Positions 8,301-17,200 of a stretch of 64,000 nucleotides of DNA are shown here, piece after piece. Positions within the stretch are counted from its first letter, which is position 1. Each line of letters opens with the position of its first letter. Source of the stretch: Methanoflorens sp963701995 (GTDB lineage Archaea; Halobacteriota; Bog-38; Methanoflorentales; Methanoflorentaceae); assembly GCA_963701995.1 (NCBI GenBank), contig OY969693.1:62001-126000 (forward strand). Reading direction: 5' to 3'. The notes under the pieces are model-generated. The model was not told where the DNA came from and ran no database searches. It worked only from the letters and a program-made list of their open reading frames with translations. The position numbers and the translations under genes were made by a program.

Positions 8301-9383
8301 TCAGGTCGCAGACACAAATTCGTTGAGGGCACCGATAAGCATCGCATTTTGCCACGGCTGGCCGACGGTGATTCGAATGTGTGTATTGGAACATCCACGA
8401 AACGTCTCGCAGCTGCGAACGATAATGCCCTTACTCAGCAGGTATTCCGATACTTCGCGCGAGGTGTGTGGCGCGGTGTCAACGAAGACAAAGTTCGCTT
8501 CCGTTGGGTACGTCCTGAAGGGGAGCTTGTCGCGCAGGTACTTACGTCCCTGCGCTACCATCGACACGGTCTTGTCCAGAAAGCCGCGGTCTGAAAGCGC
8601 TGCAACCCCCCCCTTGACGGCCAATTGATTCACGGAAAAGGCAAGCATGAGTCTCTCGTACGAACGCGCTAGCCCCTCCGCAACGACCGCATAGCCGAGG
8701 CGCAGCCCGGCCAATCCAAAAGCTTTTGAAAACGTTCTAGAGACCATCAGGTTATCAAAGTGACTTACGAGCTCAATGTGGCTTTGCGATGCAAATTCAG
8801 CGTAGGCTTCGTCCAGCACGACTAGCGCTTCTGTCGATCGTAGCAAGTGCCTCAGCGCTTCTTTCTTGATTGCGTTTCCCGTCGGATTATTGGGGGCGCA
8901 AATGAAGATTAGCTTGGTTCTATCGTTGATTGCTTCGATTACACCGTCAACGTCGATTGAAAAATCGTCCGCACGCTTGACGTAGACGCACGTGCCGTGT
9001 CCCGCCTGAACGATTATTTCGTAGTACGAGTAAGTGGGGATGGGAATAATCGCCTGATCACTGGGCGCTATGACGGAGCGCAGGAGAGTGTTGAGGAGAT
9101 CGTCCGATCCGTTGCCGACAATGACACGCTCCGCTGAAACTCCAGTGTAGCGCGCGATGGCGTCCTTGAGCTCGACGTACCCAGGAGAGGGATAAACGCT
9201 TATTTCGTTGATGTGTTGCTTAATCGCCTCAACTGCTCGCGGGCTCGGTCCTAGGGCGTTTTCGTTTGATCCGAGTTTTATCACATGGTCGAGACTGATG
9301 CCATAAGCTTGCGCTACGTCCTCGGCAGACCTACCCGGAATATACGTTGATGGCACGTTCAACCACTGCAATAGCCGTTGCAA
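8301..9383 (-). CDS. hisC: histidinol-phosphate aminotransferase
   Basis: This PLP enzyme of fold type I converts imidazole-acetol phosphate to histidinol phosphate. The family opening is present (YIPGRSAEDVAQAYGI, KLGSNENALGPSP), with NNPTGN at 165-170, DEAYAEF at 191-197 and the PLP-binding lysine in SRTFSK at residue 220. Length (360) is normal. The ATG lies 53 bases inside the 3' end of argD; an internal GTG at 9356 would still overlap. Coupled translation with argD is therefore likely. Other histidine genes (hisI, hisD) are scattered through the window rather than clustered. Confidence 0.94.
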   Translation of the reverse strand: MQRLLQWLNVPSTYIPGRSAEDVAQAYGISLDHVIKLGSNENALGPSPRAVEAIKQHINEISVYPSPGYVELKDAIARYTGVSAERVIVGNGSDDLLNTLLRSVIAPSDQAIIPIPTYSYYEIIVQAGHGTCVYVKRADDFSIDVDGVIEAINDRTKLIFICAPNNPTGNAIKKEALRHLLRSTEALVVLDEAYAEFASQSHIELVSHFDNLMVSRTFSKAFGLAGLRLGYAVVAEGLARSYERLMLAFSVNQLAVKGGVAALSDRGFLDKTVSMVAQGRKYLRDKLPFRTYPTEANFVFVDTAPHTSREVSEYLLSKGIIVRSCETFRGCSNTHIRITVGQPWQNAMLIGALNEFVSAT

Positions 9384-10515
9384 TTTGCTCTTTTGTGATC
9401 ACCAAAGGGGGCACGAACCTTAAAACGTTTTCTGAGGTGTTATTCAGCAGTACGCCGTTCGCTCGGGCATAGTCGACGATAGGAGGTACCGAAAGCGACG
9501 ACTCATAACCGACCATAAGTCCTTTACCTCGTATATCAACAGTATAGGTCGATTCGAGCTCACCTAGCAGTTTTTTGAGCAGCTCACCCTTGTAGCGTGA
9601 CTGCTCGACGAGAGATTCGCTTTCGATCACGTCGATCGTAGCAAGAGCCGCAGCGCACGCAAGTGGATTGCCACTCTGCGTCCCCCCGTGATCGCCTGGA
9701 GCGAACTTATATGGTTCGCGCGACATCATAGCGCCTACGGGAAAGCCGCCGCCCATACCCTTAGCCAACGTCATCACGTCCGGAATGACGCCGGAGTGCT
9801 CGCACGCGAACCATTTTCCCGTCCTCCCGAAGCCGGTTTGCACCTCGTCTGCGATCATCAGTATGCCCCGCTCTGTGCAGAGCTCACGGACCCCTGACAA
9901 GTATTCGTCTGGAGGCACAATAACCCCACCTTCTCCTTGAATCGGTTCAACGATGACAGCAGCGGTGTCCGCCGTGACCGCTGTGGCAATTGCGTTCACG
10001 TCACCATAATCGACAAAGGTGACGCCCTCAATAAGGGGCTCAAACGGTTTTCGGATTGCCTCTTTCCACGTCACGCTAAGTGAACCCATGGTTCGCCCGT
10101 GGAACGCGTTTTTAGTCGAAACGAAGCCTTTCTTGCCGGTTACCTTCCTCACGAGCTTCATCGCGGCTTCGTTTGATTCAGCTCCGGAGTTCGTCAAGTA
10201 GAGGCGCTCCATGCCGGTCAGCTTTGTCATGCGCTCGGCTAGGCGCGCTTGGAGTTCGGTATAGTATAAATTTGAGGTGTGGATGAGCTTCTCTGCTTGC
10301 GCCTTTATGGCGCTGACCAAGCGCGGATGGCAGTGTCCGATGCTGTTGACGGCGATTCCTGCGACGCAGTCTATGTAGTCATTCCCGTCGGTATCTGTAA
10401 CGATCGCGCCTCTGCCGTGTTCAATCACTAGCGGTTGACGCGTGAACACCGGCATATAGTGCTGCAATTCTTGGGCGACTACCTTTTCTTTTTCGGGTAC
10501 GCTCATTTCTTCCAC
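9331..10515 (-). CDS. argD: acetylornithine aminotransferase
   Basis: This class III PLP aminotransferase of 394 residues makes N-acetylornithine from N-acetylglutamate semialdehyde in arginine synthesis; the family may also act in lysine synthesis. Key elements are GIAVNSIGHCHP, NSGAESNEAAMKL at 109-121, IVEPIQGEGG, DEVQTGFGRTG with the pyridoxal aspartate at 223, and the Schiff-base lysine K252 in TLAKGMGGG. The start is a GTG at 10515; an ATG nine bases later (10506) is equally good. It is followed by an overlapping hisC. argB is encoded 34 kb away. Confidence 0.93.
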   Translation of the reverse strand: MEEMSVPEKEKVVAQELQHYMPVFTRQPLVIEHGRGAIVTDTDGNDYIDCVAGIAVNSIGHCHPRLVSAIKAQAEKLIHTSNLYYTELQARLAERMTKLTGMERLYLTNSGAESNEAAMKLVRKVTGKKGFVSTKNAFHGRTMGSLSVTWKEAIRKPFEPLIEGVTFVDYGDVNAIATAVTADTAAVIVEPIQGEGGVIVPPDEYLSGVRELCTERGILMIADEVQTGFGRTGKWFACEHSGVIPDVMTLAKGMGGGFPVGAMMSREPYKFAPGDHGGTQSGNPLACAAALATIDVIESESLVEQSRYKGELLKKLLGELESTYTVDIRGKGLMVGYESSLSVPPIVDYARANGVLLNNTSENVLRFVPPLVITKEQIATAIAVVERAINVYSG

Positions 10516-10596
10516 GTCCTACGACAGTGCCAGAGTACGTCCACGCTTGGCAGTGCACTTCTAAGAGACCATTTTTTCGCACAAGACGTTGCGGGT

Positions 10597-11510
10597 CTAT
10601 TCAAATTCGATGGTGGCAGGCGGCTTCGGCGTGATATCGTAGACCACGCGCGCGACGTCCGGTATTTCGCTCGTGATGCGCGAAGCAATTCTGCGAAGTA
10701 CGTCATAAGACATTTCAAGCACGTCGGCAGTCATGCCGTCTCGCGACTGCACAGCGCGCACTGCGATTATCCAGCCGTGCAAACGCACGTCGCCCTTCAC
10801 GCCGGTTCCTTTCTCTAAAAGCGCCGCAAAAGTCTGCCACGGTTTGTACCTCAAGACCTCTTGCTCTACAATTGCATTCGCCTCGCGGATAATGTGGAGC
10901 TTCTCCTCGGTTACCTCGCCAATAATCCGCACCGCGAGCCCGGGTCCGGGAAACGGCATGCGCTCACTGAGCTCAGGTGGCAACTTAAGGGCCCGCGCGA
11001 TTTCGCGGACTTCATCCTTGTACAGGTACTTGAGGGGCTCAACGACCCCGTTGAACGCAATCTCCGAGGGGAGGCCACCGACGTTGTGGTGCGACTTGAT
11101 CTGTCCCTCAGATTCGATAATGTCTGGATAGATCGTACCTTGTACCAGTACTCTACTTGCTTCTGCCTCGCCACTTCCTCAAATATGCGGATAAACGTCT
11201 CGCCTGTTATCTTTCGCTTCTCTTCGGGATCTACAATGCTGTCGAGCGCATTAATAAATCGCGCCTTTGCATCGATTATCGTCAACGGCATGTGACGAAA
11301 AGCCTGCTTGATGTTTTCAGTCTCCCCCTTGCGCATCAGTCCTGTGTCTACGTACACAGGATACAAATTAGCTCCCAGCGCCTGGTACGCGAGAGCTGCG
11401 CAAACCGAGCTATCGACGCCGCCAGAGAGAGCGATGATCGCTCGATGATTTCCCACCTCTCTCTTGATCTCTGCGATTGCGCCCTCAATAAATTCCTGAC
11501 TATTTACCAT
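10597..11510 (-). CDS. guaAB: GMP synthase subunit B (ATP pyrophosphatase), split by a 1-base frameshift
   Basis: This subunit converts XMP to GMP using ammonia from a separate amidotransferase subunit, the archaeal two-subunit arrangement. The first frame (from 11510) carries the pyrophosphatase P-loop SGGVDSS at 29-35 and reads correctly to ARQKQVEY. The reading then needs one extra base near 11147 to continue LVQGTIYPDIIESEGQIKSHH in the frame that ends at 10597 with the C-terminal dimerisation domain (PFPGPGLAVRIIGE ... YDITPKPPATIEFE). With the base restored the protein is about 304 residues and complete. Because GMP synthase is normally essential, a sequence error is more likely than real inactivation. 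Confidence 0.85.
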
Positions 11511-11559
11511 GAGTCCAATCGTTTCTTTTGTTCAACGTTGAGCCGCGCGTCAAGTGCAA

Positions 11560-13119
11560 TCACGTGCTCGTGTTCATGCGGAGGACGGATCGCACAAATT
11601 CAAGAAACGGTGGTGACGGCCTGCCCGGTCGCGACTTAAACTCTGGGTGGAACTGCGTCCCCAAGAAGAATCTCTTCGTCTGAATCTCTGCAATCTCCAT
11701 TCGGATGCCGTCTCGAGCTTTCCCTGAAAACACCATTCCGTTTTGCTCGATACGCTCAATGTACTCTGGATTTACTTCGAACCGATGTCTGTGCCGTTCA
11801 ATCACGAGCGCACTCTGGTACATCGCATGCGCGCGCGTCCCAGGCGAGAGGACGATTTCGTAGTTGCCCAGTCGCATGGTACCTCCCATGTGATCGACGT
11901 CAAGCTGTTCGGGCAGTACATCGATGACGTGGACACCCGTAGGATCCAGCTCAGCGCTCGTTGCCTCGAGCCCCAGAACGTTACGGCAAAACTCGACAAT
12001 TGCCAATTGGAAGCCAAAACAGATTCCTAAGAAAGGAACGTCATTTTCGCGCGCGAAACGAATAGCGTCTATCTTCCCTTCACTTCCCCGAGGCCCAAAC
12101 CCGTGTGCGACCAAAATACCGTGCACCGCCTTCAGCGTCTCGAGGGCGTGCGGGTCTTCTGCATCGACGAGCTTGACGTCAATGCCTCCTCCAAGAGCGC
12201 TTGCGGCGTGCTTGATAGCCTCTTTGATGCTGAAGTACGCATCTTCAAACATATATTTGCCGACAATGGCAATTGATCGCGAAATAGGTGGGTTTTTCAT
12301 CACATCCCAGGGTCTGGCAGCTTTCCTTTCGAGGACGAGTTTCTCCACGAGGTAGTCGCCTAAGCCCTCAAGCTCAAGCAGCGAGGGCACTTGGTAGATG
12401 TCAGGTACGTCGTACGCGCTGATGACGGCGTTTAGTGGCACGTCGCAGAAGAGCGAGATCTTGGCGCGAGCGTCTTTGCCGAGCGGCGTTTTCCCTCGGC
12501 CAACTATGACGTCAGGACTGAGTCCCAGCTCTCTCAGGCTCTTTACCGAGTGCTGGGTCGGCTTCGTTTTGTGATCGCCGGTCATGTCCTCTGGCACGAG
12601 CGTTACGTGGAGCAGGACGAAGTGGTCTTCTTCGCTGTGCATTTGTCGCACGGCCTCCAAGAATGGCATGCTCTCGATGTCGCCGACGGTACCACCCACC
12701 TCCACGACGCATACATCGGCCTTTGCCTGGTCGGCCACGGTCCTGATGCTGGTCTTTATTTCATCGGTTATGTGAGGAATAATCTGAACGGTCTTTCCCA
12801 AGTAGTCCCCTCGCCGCTCTTTTTCGATGACCGACTTATAGATCTTGCCTGTGGTAATATTATGATCGCCGGTGAGCTCAACGTCGAGGAATCGTTCGTA
12901 GTTTCCCAGATCAAGGTCAACTTCAGCCCCATCCTTGAGGACGAATACCTCACCGTGTTGGAAGGGATTCATGGTTCCGGCGTCGATATTTATGTATGGG
13001 TCAATTTTGATCGCCGTTACGTTGTGCCCGCGGTTGATCAGAAGTCTGCCAGCTGAGGCGGCTGTGATGCCCTTACCGAGGCCACTCATGACCCCGCCAG
13101 TGACGACGACGTATCGCAT
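11560..13119 (-). CDS. pyrG: CTP synthase
   Basis: The enzyme makes CTP from UTP, ATP and glutamine. From the ATG at 13119 the synthetase domain begins MRYVVVTGGVMSGLGKG with its P-loop at residues 8-17. The class I glutaminase domain occupies roughly 285-519, with nucleophile Cys367 in GICFGFQ and the His/Glu pair in QFHPEF. I choose this start because the conserved family N terminus begins there; eight upstream codons would add nothing conserved. A TATA element at 13180-13188 gives a leader of about 35 bases. It heads the minus-strand run pyrG-guaAB-argD-hisC-AK6-phosphotransferase, with gaps of 80 bases or less. Confidence 0.96.
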   Translation of the reverse strand: MRYVVVTGGVMSGLGKGITAASAGRLLINRGHNVTAIKIDPYINIDAGTMNPFQHGEVFVLKDGAEVDLDLGNYERFLDVELTGDHNITTGKIYKSVIEKERRGDYLGKTVQIIPHITDEIKTSIRTVADQAKADVCVVEVGGTVGDIESMPFLEAVRQMHSEEDHFVLLHVTLVPEDMTGDHKTKPTQHSVKSLRELGLSPDVIVGRGKTPLGKDARAKISLFCDVPLNAVISAYDVPDIYQVPSLLELEGLGDYLVEKLVLERKAARPWDVMKNPPISRSIAIVGKYMFEDAYFSIKEAIKHAASALGGGIDVKLVDAEDPHALETLKAVHGILVAHGFGPRGSEGKIDAIRFARENDVPFLGICFGFQLAIVEFCRNVLGLEATSAELDPTGVHVIDVLPEQLDVDHMGGTMRLGNYEIVLSPGTRAHAMYQSALVIERHRHRFEVNPEYIERIEQNGMVFSGKARDGIRMEIAEIQTKRFFLGTQFHPEFKSRPGRPSPPFLEFVRSVLRMNTST

Positions 13120-13179
13120 CCTTCTAGCTCTCCACAATGCCAATGATGATGTTATCGTTCTAATATGCTGCCGAAAAGC

Positions 13180-13188
13180 TATTTATAC
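13180..13188 (-). promoter_or_regulatory. TATA box of pyrG
   Basis: Read on the minus strand the element is GTATAAATA, about 60 bases before the pyrG ATG. An archaeal start about 25 bases downstream would leave a leader of roughly 35 bases. It probably drives the whole pyrG operon. Confidence 0.55.
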
Positions 13189-13301
13189 TCAAGACTAGGG
13201 CGTAGCCTGATTTCAGAATGCTTTTCGCAACAACAGCAAATAACGTAATAGCTGCACGCACAGTGCGGGTGCAGCGTATCGTGGCCTCCGCTTGCGAGCT
13301 T

Positions 13302-13934
13302 TCAGTCTAATAATCTCCACGTGTAGTACGCCAAAACGACAACGACGATAAAGCCAAGGATCGCCACGCCGTAGCTGATGCCGCCTGCGGCTAGCAGTAT
13401 CAGCGCAATGATCACGCCGATCGCAAGGAGAATGTAAGGAAGATTCCTCATTCTTCTGATTCTCGTTGCGTCTACACGAGGATGCGGCCACCGAAACTGC
13501 ACTGAAGGTTGCCAAACCCTAGTGGGGCGCGCCTTACTTCGATAATCCATGCGCGAGAGGGCATCGTCGACCTCAATAGCGTCAGGCGGCGGCTCGTTTT
13601 CGAGTTGTCCGATTTGCAGAACGAAGCTCCCCTCCCGTGAACCGTACCCGGTCGATATACTTACCTCACCCTCATAAAGCTCCTGCTGACCGGGGGGATT
13701 TGCGACGGTGATAGTAAGTAGTTCTTCGCCATCGACGTACGGGTTATTGCGGTTGAAAGTTACTTTGTCTTTGATCGCGCCACGCGATGAGAGGTAAATA
13801 TGTGTCGGAGCTTCATAATTAACTACGTCGATATCGAGAGTCGCTTTGCCGCCTGGCCTGAGCGGAAGTCGAATTAAGGGTTCCTCGATTTCGATAGATT
13901 GCAGTCCCTTCCGGTTTATATATACGCTCTGCAC
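13302..13934 (-). CDS. membrane-anchored protein, DUF7524-like
   Basis: This 210-residue protein has a soluble, beta-rich N-terminal domain (about 1-115), with IEEPLIRLPLRPGGKATLDIDVVN and repeated 'thread' patterns like an Ig-like/CARDB fold. A basic linker (about 130-158) and two membrane helices (about 160-208) follow. Topology suggests a cytoplasmic or external beta domain tethered by a C-terminal hairpin. It resembles a family annotated only as DUF7524 in euryarchaea; function is unknown. It begins three bases after the small Trm112-like gene and ends the purA operon. Confidence 0.65.
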   Translation of the reverse strand: MQSVYINRKGLQSIEIEEPLIRLPLRPGGKATLDIDVVNYEAPTHIYLSSRGAIKDKVTFNRNNPYVDGEELLTITVANPPGQQELYEGEVSISTGYGSREGSFVLQIGQLENEPPPDAIEVDDALSRMDYRSKARPTRVWQPSVQFRWPHPRVDATRIRRMRNLPYILLAIGVIIALILLAAGGISYGVAILGFIVVVVLAYYTWRLLD

Positions 13935-13937
13935 AAT

Positions 13938-14117
13938 TCACCTCATTTCAGGCGGAAGCAAGTTAGGAATTCGCTCATCTATTGGATAGTACACACTGCA
14001 AGCCTTACAATAGAGCGTGCCTTTAATAATCTCTCCTGCCTCTTCGCTCTCGACATCTAGTACGAGCGGGCCTTTGCAGACAGGACAGCACAATATTCTC
14101 AGTAACTCCCGCTTCAT
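13938..14117 (-). CDS. Trm112-family small zinc-ribbon protein
   Basis: A 59-residue reading frame begins MKRELLRILCCPVC and ends with TGA three bases before the next gene. Cysteines at 10, 11 and 14 (CCPVCKGPL) and a later C-x2-C pair (YCKAC) followed by YPIDERIPNLLP match the Trm112/UPF0434 signature. In eukaryotes and archaea Trm112 binds and stabilises several methyltransferases that act on tRNA, rRNA and release factors. It lies 30 bases downstream of purA and is very likely cotranscribed with it. The partner methyltransferases are not in this window. The gene is short enough to be missed by automated callers. Confidence 0.82.
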   Translation of the reverse strand: MKRELLRILCCPVCKGPLVLDVESEEAGEIIKGTLYCKACSVYYPIDERIPNLLPPEMR

Positions 14118-14147
14118 TTCAGCCGCCTATTAATGCGCTGTACACGA

Positions 14148-15170
14148 TTACGCGCGTTCGAGTTTCTCCTCTCGTAAATCAACAATCTCTGTGAGCTCTG
14201 GTCCAGTTGAAAGCAGCGTAAACGGAACGCCTACTGCCGTTTCAGCTTCGCGCAGGAACGTCTTTACCTTTGTGGACAACTCATCGTAATGGGTCGCTCC
14301 CTTAACGGATGGATCAAGCTTGTCCAGCCCTGTTATCGCCACCTGTGTGGCGCCGTTTACCATTGCAGAGTATTTTGCCATGGTGGGGTCCCACCACCCG
14401 ATGCGCCGTTGCCGCCCGGTAACGGTACCAAATTCCTCAATGTCTAGCTTTTTTGCCTCATCTTCGCTCATTTGTGTGTCAAAGGGCCCCGCTCCGACGC
14501 GTGTCGGAAATGTCTTGAAGACCACGATCGTCTCAGTTATGCGCGTCGGTCCGACGCCGATATCGGCAGCAATTTGAGAGGCTGTCGTATCTTTTGATGT
14601 TACATAGGGGAACGTCCCGTAGAAGAGAGAGATGCCAAATCCCTGTGAGCCCTCTAGAATCACGTTTTTCGCCGCTTCAAGCGCCTTGTTTACCTCAGCC
14701 GCTGCATCCGTCAAAAAAGGCGAGAGTTCTGCCACCTCCCGTGCTTGTGCCGTTATCCTTTTCGCTCGATCAGCTGCAGCCGGGCCACAGCCAGTTCCGG
14801 TTGACCCGATCGTTTGTGAAAGGTACGGATCCTGCTTATCCGTTTCGATGTGTTTTGTTTCGATTATCGCGCAGCGATAATCCACACCGACTCGCCCTGT
14901 CACCTTGAGTGCCCCCGCTTCGCTAAGGAGCACTCGTGGATCAACAAGCACGCCCGCGCCGATGAGCAGTCGCGCATCCGGATACACGAAGCCCGAGGGT
15001 ATCATGCGCACACCGAACTTTCGTCCACTTACCTCTATCGTGTGGCCTGCGTTGGGGCCAATTCCGCCGCGGGCAATAATCGCGGGTTTGTCTGCAAATG
15101 CGACGTGCGCGACGATCTTACCTTTTCCTTCGTCTCCAAAGAACCCGCCGACGATTATAGTGGCTCCCAT
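14148..15170 (-). CDS. purA: adenylosuccinate synthetase
   Basis: The enzyme forms adenylosuccinate from IMP and aspartate with GTP, the first AMP-specific step. The protein begins MGATIIVGGFFGDEGKGK, with the P-loop-like GDEGKGK at residues 12-18, followed by GGIGPNAGHT, the IMP-binding GSTGTGCGPA segment and a C-terminal GLDKLDPSVKGA nucleotide loop. At about 340 residues it is the short archaeal form. I take the ATG at 15170, with AAGGTG upstream, over a GTG at 15179. It is the first gene of purA-trm112-DUF7524 and is divergent from fprA. Confidence 0.95.
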   Translation of the reverse strand: MGATIIVGGFFGDEGKGKIVAHVAFADKPAIIARGGIGPNAGHTIEVSGRKFGVRMIPSGFVYPDARLLIGAGVLVDPRVLLSEAGALKVTGRVGVDYRCAIIETKHIETDKQDPYLSQTIGSTGTGCGPAAADRAKRITAQAREVAELSPFLTDAAAEVNKALEAAKNVILEGSQGFGISLFYGTFPYVTSKDTTASQIAADIGVGPTRITETIVVFKTFPTRVGAGPFDTQMSEDEAKKLDIEEFGTVTGRQRRIGWWDPTMAKYSAMVNGATQVAITGLDKLDPSVKGATHYDELSTKVKTFLREAETAVGVPFTLLSTGPELTEIVDLREEKLERA

Positions 15171-15375
15171 GCCCAGCACCTTGAAATCGATAAAAGGACG
15201 TCTATTCGCTGCTATCGCGCTTTAAATATCTCAGCCATCACAGATATGCTGTCAACAGTATTGGCTCGCAATATAAAAAAACATGCTTTTGCGCGCCACT
15301 TCGTCGCATTGATTCGCAAACGCGCAGCGAAGCACTAATAATGGAGCATTTCATGTTAATACAGCAGGTGAAAAC
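15171..15375. promoter_or_regulatory. divergent promoter region purA / fprA
   Basis: About 200 bases separate the two starts. ATATTTAAAG, read on the minus strand at about 15219-15228, is a good TATA candidate for purA. The fprA side is A/T-rich (AATATAAAAAAAC near 15269; AATAATGG near 15337). No clear operator was seen. Confidence 0.35.
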
Positions 15376-16608
15376 ATGAAAGCTGATGCTGTTCAAATTG
15401 CTGACGGCGTCTACTGGGTAGGCGTATTAGACTGGGAGTTACGGGTATACCACGGATATACGCTGCACGGCACGACGTACAATGCGTATCTCATCTTCGG
15501 TGAGGAGGGCACCGCTCTTATAGACAACACGTACCCAGGCACATCAGCACAGATGTGGGCACGGATTCAAGACGCGTGCGGAAAGGAGGGGCGACCACTC
15601 GCACTCGACGTGGTCATTCAGAACCATATCGAGCTCGACCACAGCGGGACATTGACCGAGATTCACCGAAAGTTTCCTGCTGCGCCAATTTACTGCACGG
15701 AAGCTGCCGTTAAGGGGCTGAAAAGGCTCTATCCGGCACTCGACGAGGTCCAGTTTGCCACGGTCAAGACCGCCAATGAGGTTGCGCTTGGCGCCAAAAC
15801 GTGTACCTTCCTCGAGGCGCCGCTGCTGCATTGGCCGGACAGCATGTTCACCTTTCTGAACGAGGACGGCATACTGTTTTCAAACGACGCCTTCGGACAA
15901 CACCTCTGCTTGGCGCAACGATACGACTCCGACGTCTCGGAATACGTACTAATGCAGGCCGCGCAGAAGTTCTATGCGAACCTCATTACGCCGCTTTCAC
16001 AGTTAGTGCTCAAGAAATTGGACGAAGTCAAAACGCTCGGGTTGCTCGACAAGATACGGGTGATCGCGCCTTCTCACGGACAAATCTGGACCGATCCGGC
16101 CAAAATAATCAGCGCCTACACGGACTGGGCAACAGGAAAAGCGAAGAACAAAGCCACGATCGTGTACGACACCATGCATTACTCGACCCAAAAGATTGCA
16201 CACGCGCTCGCAGAGGGACTCATCGCCGGGGGGGTTGACGTTGTGGTGTATTTCTTGCACACCGACGAACGAAGCGAGATTGTAAAGGATATCCTCGATA
16301 GCAAGATCGTGCTGTTCGGCGTTCCGACAATGCACAACGAGCCGTTCCCGAGCATCGGGGATATCGTATACTATCTCCGCGGGCTGCGATTTGACAAGAC
16401 TGGCCAAAAGAAGCTCGCCGTCACGTTTGGCTCTATGGGGTGGCGAGGCGGCGGGGCTAAGAAGCTCGGAGACGCCATTTCATCCTGCGGCTTTGAGGTG
16501 CTCCAAGAGCTGGAAGCGTATGTCGTGCCGTCAGAAAACGAGCTTGCCGAGTACTATGACGTGGGCGTGCAACTTGCTGCTCGGATAGCGGCGGAGGCCA
16601 GCAAGTAA
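15376..16608 (+). CDS. fprA: F420H2 oxidase-type flavodiiron protein
   Basis: The N-terminal metallo-beta-lactamase domain holds the di-iron ligands H84, E86, D88 and H89 (NHIELDHSG), H152, D171 (SNDAFGQH) and a later His in APSHGQIW. The C-terminal flavodoxin domain (from about 255) has the FMN loop YDTMHYSTQKIA. The 410-residue length is typical. In methanogens this enzyme reduces O2 to water with F420H2; other members reduce NO. It therefore probably protects an anaerobe from oxygen. No rubredoxin or reductase gene is adjacent. The neighbour to the right is a convergent operon of small unknown proteins. Confidence 0.93.
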   Translation: MKADAVQIADGVYWVGVLDWELRVYHGYTLHGTTYNAYLIFGEEGTALIDNTYPGTSAQMWARIQDACGKEGRPLALDVVIQNHIELDHSGTLTEIHRKFPAAPIYCTEAAVKGLKRLYPALDEVQFATVKTANEVALGAKTCTFLEAPLLHWPDSMFTFLNEDGILFSNDAFGQHLCLAQRYDSDVSEYVLMQAAQKFYANLITPLSQLVLKKLDEVKTLGLLDKIRVIAPSHGQIWTDPAKIISAYTDWATGKAKNKATIVYDTMHYSTQKIAHALAEGLIAGGVDVVVYFLHTDERSEIVKDILDSKIVLFGVPTMHNEPFPSIGDIVYYLRGLRFDKTGQKKLAVTFGSMGWRGGGAKKLGDAISSCGFEVLQELEAYVVPSENELAEYYDVGVQLAARIAAEASK

Positions 16609-16631
16609 AGCCCTCTTCTTATTTATTCCTA

Positions 16632-17081
16632 GACAAAGGTGCGCTTCGCGTAATCCATCTCCTCCTTCTTTGCCATATCTAAAATCAGCACGCTTGAAGT
16701 CCCCAGCTCAACGCCCTCGCGTATCCCCCCGGGGCATCCAAACGACCCGATAAGAGCAATGCTAAACGTGGTGGACGTGGCAAAGTGGCAAAGCCACAGC
16801 TTTGATGAAGCCAGTGCTTGCGATACGCATTCGCACGTTTTGCGCTAAAAAAAAGAGTAGGGAGCGGTCTCGAATAGAACAGACAACGCTAACCATTTGA
16901 GGAGCGTGTACGCTGGACACACCCAGACCCAAAAATCCTAAGGAGTATGAAACAAACGCATAGACGGTAACAATAGCCGAGATTAAGAGGTCATAGTCAT
17001 CGCCGTGGCCGCAGACTTACGGCTCCGACAAACAACGAGGACTCCGCCAAGGTAGAGAGGTGAGATCGCGCTGTCATCCAC
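16632..17081 (-). pseudogene. frameshifted remnant of small membrane protein gene(s)
   Basis: Between fprA and the 40-residue gene three minus-strand frames in turn look protein-like but none is a full gene. From GTG 17081 a 32-residue frame reads VDDSAISPLYLGGVLVV. Another frame continues with a hydrophobic segment (YDLLISAIVTVYAFVSYSL, then GFIKAVALPL). The last frame ends at a TAG near 16632 with TTFSIALIGSFGCPGGIREGVELG ... KKEEMDYAKRTFV. Joined with one or two indels (an A8 run lies at about 16846-16853) they give a plausible membrane protein. I do not recognise a family. Either a decayed gene or sequence errors would explain it. Confidence 0.35.
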
Positions 17082-17196
17082 TCTTCCCTGCCCGCCACAC
17101 ATACAGGGCCGCACCGACGCAAAATAGAAACAGACCGACTAAAACCAGTTCTGCATTGGCATCAGACGGTATGCCGCTTAATATTTCCACGAGCAT
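17074..17196 (-). CDS. 40-residue single-span membrane protein, unknown
   Basis: The frame starts with ATG at 17196, four bases after the stop of the preceding gene, and ends with TGA at 17074. A short acidic N terminus (MLVEILSGIPSDANAE) is followed by one hydrophobic helix (LVLVGLFLFCVGAALYVW) and a basic end (RAGKSG). That topology follows the positive-inside rule with an external N terminus. Close spacing to its neighbours supports translation as part of the operon running from 18610. No family recognised. Confidence 0.4.
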   Translation of the reverse strand: MLVEILSGIPSDANAELVLVGLFLFCVGAALYVWRAGKSG

Positions 17197-17200
17197 CGTA

